A DNA stretch of 5,924 nt from Ktedonobacteraceae bacterium (GTDB lineage Bacteria > Chloroflexota > Ktedonobacteria > Ktedonobacterales > Ktedonobacteraceae): contig JADBKA010000272.1 in the NCBI GenBank assembly GCA_014896635.1, positions 1-5,924 of the forward strand. The letters run 5' to 3'. The notes beneath the pieces were generated by a model that made no database searches, was not told the DNA's origin, and worked only from the letters and a program-made list of their open reading frames with translations. Below, piece by piece: positions 1 through 4,156 of the stretch. The position numbers and the translations under genes were made by a program. The number at the start of each line of letters is the position of its first letter. The first letter of the stretch is position 1.

Positions 1-360
1 CAGTTCCTCTTCGGTGAAATGTGGTTTGACCCGCTCATACACCTCGTCAGGCACCTGGGTGTCGGCAACCAGCGTGACCGCCTCGGTCCACTCCAGAGCC
101 GCACGCTCCCGCTCGCTGTAGAACGGCGATTCTCTCCAGGCAGAGAGCAGGTAGAGACGCTGCTCACTCTCCCCGGCAGCGCGGGCATCCTTCGTGTGCA
201 TATCAAGACAGTAGGCACAGCCATTGATCTGTGAAGCGCGCAACTCGACGAGATTGAGGAGCGAATGCTCTAAACCAGAATTTCTGACATAGTGCGCGAG
301 CTGGCGCATTGCCCTCACGGCCCCGGGCGCAACTTCGGTAGAGCTAAGACGAGCAGTCAT
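1..360 (-). CDS. AhpD-like / carboxymuconolactone decarboxylase family protein (3' end off window)
   Basis: Read on the minus strand from ATG at 360, the frame stays open to the window edge, giving the first 120 residues. It begins MTARLSSTEVAPGAVRAM. The diagnostic motif is at residues 45-58 (INGCAYCLDMHTKD): Cys48-x2-Cys51-x3-His55, the redox-active CxxC plus His of the AhpD-like alkylhydroperoxidase fold. The preceding LVELRASQ helix and the following WRESPFYSERERAALEWTEAVT are also typical. Family members are usually about 145-155 residues, so roughly 25-35 residues are probably missing. A strong Shine-Dalgarno (AAAGGAGA, complement of 366-373) supports the start. The gene is divergent from an Rrf2-type regulator and its promoter is embedded in palindromic repeats. 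A peroxidase, thiol-disulfide or reactive-electrophile detoxification role is inferred; the substrate cannot be told. True carboxymuconolactone decarboxylases lack the CxxC, so that activity is unlikely. Confidence 0.9.
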   Translation of the reverse strand, partial: MTARLSSTEVAPGAVRAMRQLAHYVRNSGLEHSLLNLVELRASQINGCAYCLDMHTKDARAAGESEQRLYLLSAWRESPFYSERERAALEWTEAVTLVADTQVPDEVYERVKPHFTEEEL

Positions 361-432
361 AATATTTCTCCTTTGCATCAGTTGCATTTGTCGAAGTAAG
401 ATGGTATCCTATCCAGGACAACTTCTATCCAG

Positions 433-461
433 ATTATAATATCGTGGATAAAAATTATCAA
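433..461 (-). promoter_or_regulatory. Promoter for the AhpD-like gene, TTGATA-N17-TATAAT
   Basis: On the minus strand the -35 TTGATA (complement of 456-461) matches the sigma-70 consensus at 5 of 6 positions. It is followed after 17 bp by a perfect TATAAT (complement of 433-438). Transcription would start near 426, leaving a leader of about 66 nt before the ATG at 360. The -35 lies wholly inside the palindrome at 455-467 and the spacer contains the palindrome at 439-451, so a bound repressor would block RNA polymerase. The promoter is seen in the sequence; use in vivo is inferred. Confidence 0.7.
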
Positions 462-497
462 GGATAAATTATGTCCATAATACACAGTCTTTAGTAG

Positions 498-506
498 TGA
501 TATTAT
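498..506 (+). promoter_or_regulatory. Extended -10 promoter for the Rrf2 regulator
   Basis: TGA-TATTAT is an extended -10 (TGN plus a 5/6 match to TATAAT). No convincing -35 lies 16-18 bp upstream, as is common for extended -10 promoters. The predicted start near 513 gives a leader of about 55 nt to the ATG at 569. The perfect palindrome at 503-515 overlaps the -10 and the start site, which fits autorepression. An alternative plus-strand TATAAT at 435-440 has no TG extension and no good -35. Confidence 0.5.
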
Positions 507-568
507 CCAGGATAACCATTGTCGGCGATCAGGGCATACTGAGAGCCGGCTTGTGAGGGCAAGCTATC

Positions 569-1087
569 ATGAAATTGAGCGAAGGGATTGAATGGGGATT
601 GCATTGTATAGTTGCGCTGGCAGCGTTGCCGCCGGGAGCCACTTTGCCGACGAAGGCGCTGGCTGAGATGCACGGGCTATCCGAAACATACCTGTCCAAG
701 CATCTTCAGGCGCTAACCAATGCCCGTATCATCGAATCGGTTCCCGGTCCCAGAGGCGGCTACCGGTTGACACGTCCCCCTGAAGAGATTACACTACTAG
801 AAGTAGTAGAGGCGATAGACGGGCATGAGCCGCTGTTTCGCTGCACAGAGATTCGCCAGCAGGGTCCACTTGCGCTTGACCCGCAGGAGTATCCTTATGC
901 TTATCGCAAGCCATGCGCGGTACACGCGGCAATGGCGCGCGCGGAGAAAGCCTGGCACGAGGCGCTGCGCTCGCAGACGCTGGCTGATGTCGTCAGCCAG
1001 TACATCCATCAGGCCGAGCCGGAGACACTGCGGCGGACTGAGCGGTGGCTCACCGAACGTATGCGGCGGGGGTCGGAGAAATCATAA
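569..1087 (+). CDS. Rrf2-family transcriptional regulator, RsrR-like (probable [2Fe-2S] redox sensor)
   Basis: This 172-residue protein has the Rrf2 fold. An N-terminal winged helix-turn-helix spans about residues 1-83, with LAEMHGLSETYLSKHLQALT as the HTH and GPRGGYRLTRP as the wing, followed by a dimerisation helix and a variable tail. The N-terminus KLSEGIEWGLHC places Glu8, Trp9 and His12 where I recall the Streptomyces RsrR cluster ligands and gating tryptophan. Cys92 (FRCTEIRQQGP) and Cys116 (KPCAVHAAM) would supply the two cysteine ligands. This differs from the three-cysteine set of IscR and NsrR. Cys13 is additional. The ATG has GAGGG at 555-559, nine bases upstream. The gene diverges from an AhpD-like gene across an operator array and lies 16 bp before pgeF. 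Predicted role: repressor of itself and the AhpD-like gene that responds to cluster redox state. Family is certain; the cofactor and signal are inferred. Confidence 0.93.
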   Translation: MKLSEGIEWGLHCIVALAALPPGATLPTKALAEMHGLSETYLSKHLQALTNARIIESVPGPRGGYRLTRPPEEITLLEVVEAIDGHEPLFRCTEIRQQGPLALDPQEYPYAYRKPCAVHAAMARAEKAWHEALRSQTLADVVSQYIHQAEPETLRRTERWLTERMRRGSEKS

Positions 1088-1103
1088 GAGCCGGGGCAGC
1101 AAC

Positions 1104-2021
1104 TTGATCGAAAAGCAGTTGAATGATGTCTGTTACCTGCAATTTCACCATTTCAGCCAGTTTCCTGAACTTGTACACGGCATATTCACACGTCAGGGCG
1201 GCCATAGCGTCGCGCCATATGCCAGCCTCAACACCTCGACGACGCTGAAAGCCGCGCAGAACGGCGGCGATAGCATCGCCAACGTTGTGCGCAATCGGCA
1301 ACTGGCGCTTCAGGCGCTCGATCTCCCCCTGCACCCTTGCGTGACGCTCTGGCAGGTACACGGGGCTGCAGTGGAGATCTTCGATAACAGCGAGACCTGG
1401 CGTACCGACTGGGCCTATGAGAGCTATTACTACCAGAGCTGGATGCCTGAAACAATACGTAAGGCAGACGCGCTAATTACACAGCAACGCGGCATCACTC
1501 TCGCCCTCTCTTTTGCAGATTGCACTCCTGTCCTTCTCTATGATCCGGTAAAGCGCGTGGCAGCTCTCGCGCATAGCGGATGGCGGGGAACGGCGCGCGG
1601 CATTGTGGCAGCGACGGTCGCAGCGATGGTCAGGCGCTTTGACTGCCGGCCAGAGCAGATCCACGCGGGCATCGGACCGGCGATTGGCGCCTGCTGCTAC
1701 GAGGTCTCTGAAACGGTGCGACAGATTTTCCTGGGCCACGCCCAGTTCGACGAAATGCCCACTGATCCACAGTATCGCGGCATCGTCCGCGAATCGGCGA
1801 TATTCTCTACTATCACCCTCCCCGATGGTAGAGCGAGCCTGCGCCTCGACTTGCAAGCAACCTGTTACCGGCAGCTACTCATGACAGGCATCCGGCCAGA
1901 GCACATTGAGACAACGGATATCTGCACTGCCTGCCGCAGAGATCGCTTCTTCTCACATCGCGTCGAGCAGGGAAAAACGGGACGCTTCCCGGTCTTCATG
2001 GCCCTGCGAGCAGGCACGTAA
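1104..2021 (+). CDS. pgeF: Peptidoglycan editing factor PgeF / YfiH (LACC1 multicopper-oxidase-like family)
   Basis: The 305-residue product carries the full motif series of the YfiH/PgeF/LACC1 family: QVHG at 84-87, ADALIT at 121-126, ADCTPVLLYD at 138-147, AHSGWRGTARGI at 156-167, GIGPAIGACCYEV at 189-201 and the C-terminal CTACRRDRFFSHR (274-286) with TGRFPVF. His86, Cys140 and His157 match the conserved metal-binding triad. Members have been described as polyphenol oxidase-like, as purine nucleoside phosphorylase/adenosine deaminase, and in E. coli as an enzyme removing mis-incorporated L-Ser from UDP-MurNAc precursors. The specific reaction here is not decidable. No in-frame ATG occurs between the regulator's stop and the conserved core. 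TTG at 1104, with GGGG at 1093-1096 seven bases before it, is the best start; TTG at 1119 is the alternative. The open frame runs back to an ATG at 825, but that stretch is only the shadow of the regulator gene. An aromatic-rich segment (residues 97-120, YESYYYQSW) lengthens the loop after QVHG. Confidence 0.92.
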   Translation: MIEKQLNDVCYLQFHHFSQFPELVHGIFTRQGGHSVAPYASLNTSTTLKAAQNGGDSIANVVRNRQLALQALDLPLHPCVTLWQVHGAAVEIFDNSETWRTDWAYESYYYQSWMPETIRKADALITQQRGITLALSFADCTPVLLYDPVKRVAALAHSGWRGTARGIVAATVAAMVRRFDCRPEQIHAGIGPAIGACCYEVSETVRQIFLGHAQFDEMPTDPQYRGIVRESAIFSTITLPDGRASLRLDLQATCYRQLLMTGIRPEHIETTDICTACRRDRFFSHRVEQGKTGRFPVFMALRAGT

Positions 2022-2223
2022 CATAGCCTGGCTTCTGTTCGTACAATAGACAGGCGGGAGGGCAGCGAATACCAGTAAGGTAAAGTGACGAGCCGGGCTG
2101 CAAAAAGTTTTGCCGGCGTGAATGCCATCCCTGTAAAAAGTTGATATAATAGAAGACCGAAGATGTGCGGCGGAGCGCAGGCCCGCAGAAAGAGAATTCA
2201 GCAGGATTGAGACAGGATACATT
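2022..2223. other. Intergenic region between pgeF and yggS with promoter
   Basis: No coding frame here looks genuine. The stretch holds weak hairpins (GCCGG 2092-2096 with CCGGC 2113-2117; TGCGG 2166-2170 with CCGCA 2183-2187), neither followed by a T-run. A near-identical 12-bp direct repeat, CTG(C/T)AAAAAGTT, occurs at 2098-2109 and 2131-2142. The yggS promoter and ribosome binding site are also here. No convincing terminator for pgeF is visible, so some read-through into yggS is possible. Confidence 0.5.
2142..2150 (+). promoter_or_regulatory. Extended -10 promoter for the yggS operon
   Basis: TGA-TATAAT is an extended -10 with a perfect hexamer at 2145-2150. Positions 2121-2127, where a -35 should lie, show only AATGCCA. 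Transcription would start near 2157, giving a leader of about 67 nt before the ATG at 2224. The direct repeat at 2131-2142 abuts the element from upstream. Confidence 0.6.
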
Positions 2224-2928
2224 ATGGACCAGCAGGAACTACTGGCAGCCAGCATTGCCAGCGTACGCGCCAGCATCGCACAGGCTGCGCAGCGCGCGGG
2301 GCGCAGCCCTGACGAGATTACCCTCATTGCCGTCTCCAAAACCAGGCCACTTGAACTGATACGCATGGCCTATCAACTGGGGATCACCGATTTTGGCGAA
2401 AATCGCGTCCAGGAAGCACTCCCCAAAATCGCAGAGTTTCACCCGCCGGGCGTACGCTGGCACATGATCGGTCATCTGCAAAGCAATAAAGCCGGTAAAG
2501 TGGCCACTGCGTTCGACAGCGTGCAGAGCGTTGATAGCCTGCACCTGGCCGAAGCATTGAATCACCATGCGGCACGGCATGGCCGGCGCCTGCCAGTTCT
2601 CCTGCAAGTGAACATTGCCGGTGAGCAGAGCAAACAGGGGATGACGCCGCAGGAAGCTCCCATGCTGGCGCGTCAGATCGCGGCATTGCCGGCGCTGGAA
2701 ATCCAGGGCCTGATGACAATGGCACCGATAGCACAGAATGTAGAAGATATACGCCCTGTATTTCGCGGATTACGTATATTGCGCGATCACTTGCGAGAAA
2801 TGCTCCCGCACTGCTCATGGCATCACCTGTCTATGGGCATGACTGACGATTACGTTGTTGCGATCGAAGAAGGCGCCACAATGGTACGTATTGGCCGGGC
2901 CATTTTCGGCGAACGAGCATACAGATAA
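2224..2928 (+). CDS. yggS: YggS/PLPBP family pyridoxal 5'-phosphate homeostasis protein
   Basis: The 234-residue length is typical for the family, which is a single TIM barrel resembling the N-terminal domain of alanine racemase but without racemase activity. AVSKTRP at 36-42 gives Lys39 as the PLP Schiff-base lysine. Other signatures are FGENRVQEA (57-65), WHMIGHLQSNK (79-89), QVNIAGEQSKQGM (128-140), GLMTMAP (162-168), HLSMGMTDDY (201-210) and VRIGRAIFG (221-229), the last contributing to phosphate binding. Family members buffer cytoplasmic PLP and affect amino-acid and keto-acid balance. The ATG has AGGA at 2214-2217, six bases upstream. It is first in a run with an unknown membrane protein, yggT and yggU, a neighbourhood found in many bacteria near cell-division or cell-envelope genes. 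Nothing essential looks missing. Confidence 0.95.
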   Translation: MDQQELLAASIASVRASIAQAAQRAGRSPDEITLIAVSKTRPLELIRMAYQLGITDFGENRVQEALPKIAEFHPPGVRWHMIGHLQSNKAGKVATAFDSVQSVDSLHLAEALNHHAARHGRRLPVLLQVNIAGEQSKQGMTPQEAPMLARQIAALPALEIQGLMTMAPIAQNVEDIRPVFRGLRILRDHLREMLPHCSWHHLSMGMTDDYVVAIEEGATMVRIGRAIFGERAYR

Positions 2929-2992
2929 GCCGGGGTCCTGGGAGCCTCGAAGCAATCCAAAAAAGCAGCGATAGCAGGAGAAAGGGAAATTC

Positions 2993-3487
2993 ATGAAAAT
3001 CGACGACATTCTTTTTAGCCGCCGTATCCGCCAGAATCACGCCCTTGAGCACGCCACCATCAGCATTCTCAGCCAGAGAATGCCCGAACTTAGCGTCAGC
3101 GCGCGTTCCAGTACGGACGGCTTTATCGTTTTCGGGGATGTTGACCTCGGCCAGCTACGTCGCGCCGCCGATGAGGCGCTGGCCCGGCTCCAGGCAGGAG
3201 AAGCGGAACTGGCGATCCACCCCAACTGTGGCACCAATATCGCGGTCGGCGCCAGCCTGATCATGCTCGGCACTCTGCTTGGCATGGCTTCCAGCCAGGT
3301 ACGTACTCGGATTGCATCAGCCGCCGCAGCGTCGATCGCCGGTTGGGCAGCCGCGCGACCACTCGGCGAATATGTCCAGCGCCATTTCACCACATTGCCC
3401 GACTTGGCAGGCGTGCGCATCGCCAGCATCACACGTCGCAAATTTCTGGGTTTTACTTTTATTGATGTTCGCACCGTTCAGGAGTGA
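2993..3487 (+). CDS. DUF6391-like small membrane protein of unknown function
   Basis: The 164-residue protein has two strong blocks: an N-terminal RQNHALEHATISILSQR (13-29) and HPNCGTNIAVGASLIMLG (76-93). This pattern resembles the uncharacterised family I recall as DUF6391, seen in cyanobacteria and Chloroflexota; the name is from memory. Between the blocks lies a small alpha/beta segment (residues 38-75: ARSSTDGFIVFGDVD, then EALARLQAGEAELAI). Two hydrophobic helices follow, about 83-100 and 107-122, so it is probably an inner-membrane protein with a cytoplasmic N-terminal domain. His16, His20, His76 and Cys79 are clustered in the conserved blocks and could bind metal, which is speculative. 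AGGAG (2976-2980) and GGGA (2984-2987) precede the ATG. Its stop overlaps the yggT translation signals. It occupies the place between yggS and yggT where sepF often lies, but shows no SepF similarity. Function unknown. Confidence 0.85.
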   Translation: MKIDDILFSRRIRQNHALEHATISILSQRMPELSVSARSSTDGFIVFGDVDLGQLRRAADEALARLQAGEAELAIHPNCGTNIAVGASLIMLGTLLGMASSQVRTRIASAAAASIAGWAAARPLGEYVQRHFTTLPDLAGVRIASITRRKFLGFTFIDVRTVQE

Positions 3488-3492
3488 ATAGT

Positions 3493-3789
3493 ATGCTCGC
3501 TCTGCTTTATGCAATCTGGTACTTGATTATCACAATCCTCGTGCAATGGGTAATACCAATCCTGATCCTCGCCATGTTTGTGCGCGCTATCGCTTCCTGG
3601 TTTGGATTGGACGAGCGAGTTGCTTTTATTCGCTTTCTGGCGCGTCTCACCGATCCATTTATCAAGCCCTTCCGCCGCTTCTTGCAGCCGGTCTGGATCT
3701 TCGACGTCGCCTTTTTTGCGGCTTTCTTCTCGCTCATCATTCTGCGCACACTGCTTGCGCAGGCGCTCAGCCTCGGTTTTCCCCAGTAG
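3493..3789 (+). CDS. yggT: YggT family membrane protein
   Basis: The 98-residue protein has two hydrophobic segments (about 4-31 and 69-93) flanking the family signature. That signature is MFVRAIASWFGLDE (28-41) then FLARLTDPFIKPFRRFLQP (48-66), where TDP and the PxR-rich turn are characteristic. This is a single YggT repeat; E. coli YggT has two. Members are small inner-membrane proteins linked to cell shape, division-site organisation and osmotic tolerance in various bacteria, with no defined biochemical activity. AGGAG at 3480-3484, eight bases before, supports the ATG at 3493. A GTG at 3484 in the same frame overlaps the upstream stop (GTGA) and would add three residues, but has no separate Shine-Dalgarno. 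The ribosome binding site sits inside the last codons of the upstream gene, so translation is probably coupled. Confidence 0.92.
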   Translation: MLALLYAIWYLIITILVQWVIPILILAMFVRAIASWFGLDERVAFIRFLARLTDPFIKPFRRFLQPVWIFDVAFFAAFFSLIILRTLLAQALSLGFPQ

Positions 3790-3801
3790 CGGTTGCAGCG
3801 C

Positions 3802-4089
3802 ATGCGCATCAACGTTCGCGTGATTCCGCGCAGCAGTCGAAATACGCTGGAATGGGATGAGAGAGAGCGGGGAGAGAGGGGAGAGCAGGCAAGCATTAAA
3901 GCGCGGCTGACGGCTCCCCCTGTTGAGGGAGCCGCCAATGAGGCTCTAATCGCGCTGCTGGCGGAGCGACTGGCAGTTCCCCGGCGTGCCATCAGCATTG
4001 TACGAGGAGCAACGGGACGCCAGAAGGTAGTCGAGATCGAAGGCGTCACCAGAGAACAGCTTGCAGAACGGCTCAGCAGACAGATGTAA
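3802..4089 (+). CDS. yggU: DUF167 / YggU family protein
   Basis: The 95-residue protein is recognised by RINVRVIPRSSRN (2-14), IKARLTAPPVEGAANEALI (32-50) and ISIVRGATGRQKVVEIEGV (64-82). These are the hallmarks of the DUF167/YggU fold, in particular the PPVEGxANxAL loop and the RGxxGRxK turn. Family length is normally 75-105 residues and the biochemical role is unknown. The ATG at 3802 lies 12 bp after the yggT stop; TTG at 3793 would add three residues. Neither has a good Shine-Dalgarno, which fits translation by ribosomes finishing yggT. A charged Arg/Glu insert (residues 18-29, DERERGERGE) falls between the first two strands and is encoded by a nearly pure purine run. It is the last gene of the operon and is followed by a long hairpin. 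Confidence 0.92.
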   Translation: MRINVRVIPRSSRNTLEWDERERGERGEQASIKARLTAPPVEGAANEALIALLAERLAVPRRAISIVRGATGRQKVVEIEGVTREQLAERLSRQM

Positions 4090-4100
4090 ACGAACGGTGT

Positions 4101-4154
4101 ACGAGAACGAGAGTCCAGGGCGGCAGTAATGCCCTGGACTCTCGTGGTTTTCGT
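4101..4154. terminator. Long hairpin between convergent genes, probable terminator
   Basis: CGAGAGTCCAGGGC (4108-4121) is perfectly complementary to GCCCTGGACTCTCG (4131-4144) around a 9-nt loop, and A4107-T4145 adds a fifteenth pair. ACGAGAAC (4101-4108) can also pair with GTTTTCGT (4147-4154) with one G-U, so an RNA stem of about 21 pairs with a 3-nt bulge is possible. On the plus strand only a short TTTT (4148-4151) follows; on the minus strand there is no T-run. It lies 11 bp after the yggU stop and 2 bp after the convergent gene's stop, so it could serve both directions as terminator or mRNA 3'-end stabiliser. The hairpin is certain; its role is inferred from position. Confidence 0.75.
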
Positions 4155-4156
4155 GC

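Larger units (their letters stand above)
409..515. promoter_or_regulatory. Operator array: repeated TTATCC-A-GGATAA palindromes in the divergon
   Basis: The perfect 13-bp palindrome TTATCCAGGATAA lies at 503-515. A 12/13 copy, TTATCAAGGATAA, is at 455-467. Degenerate copies are at 409-421 (CTATCCAGGACAA, 11/13), 439-451 (ATATCGTGGATAA, 10/13) and, mainly as a left half-site, 425-437 (CTATCCAG...). A related palindrome, ATTATG-TC-CATAAT, is at 468-481. Centres at 415, 431, 445, 461 and 475 are 14-16 bp apart. The array covers the promoter elements of both divergent genes. Rrf2 regulators are dimeric winged-helix proteins that bind short AT-rich inverted repeats, so the adjacent Rrf2 protein is the obvious candidate ligand. 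That assignment is inference. Confidence 0.7.

Noticed and set aside
19..234. Plus-strand 71-residue frame opposite the AhpD-like gene
   Set aside because: It is the antisense shadow of a gene with a clear CxxC-x3-H motif and a strong ribosome binding site, and has no features of its own.
409..515. Repeated palindromes as a CRISPR-like array
   Set aside because: The repeats are 13 bp, degenerate and packed 14-16 bp apart without unique spacers of proper length. Their position over two promoters fits operators.
825..1103. Open frame extending pgeF upstream to an ATG at 825
   Set aside because: It overlaps most of the second half of the Rrf2 gene in another frame, and its translation is Arg/Ser-rich with no resemblance to the family. 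The recognisable PgeF sequence begins only after about 1104.
2092..2117. Hairpin GCCGG...CCGGC as a pgeF terminator
   Set aside because: The stem is short and interrupted, and it is not followed by a T-run. It could arise by chance in GC-rich sequence.
2384..2818. Minus-strand frame of 144 residues within yggS
   Set aside because: It is antisense to the full-length, motif-complete yggS and has no recognisable domain or ribosome binding site.
3507..4049. 180-residue minus-strand open frame across yggT and yggU
   Set aside because: It is antisense to two clearly recognisable genes, Arg/Ser-rich, and shows no family motif.
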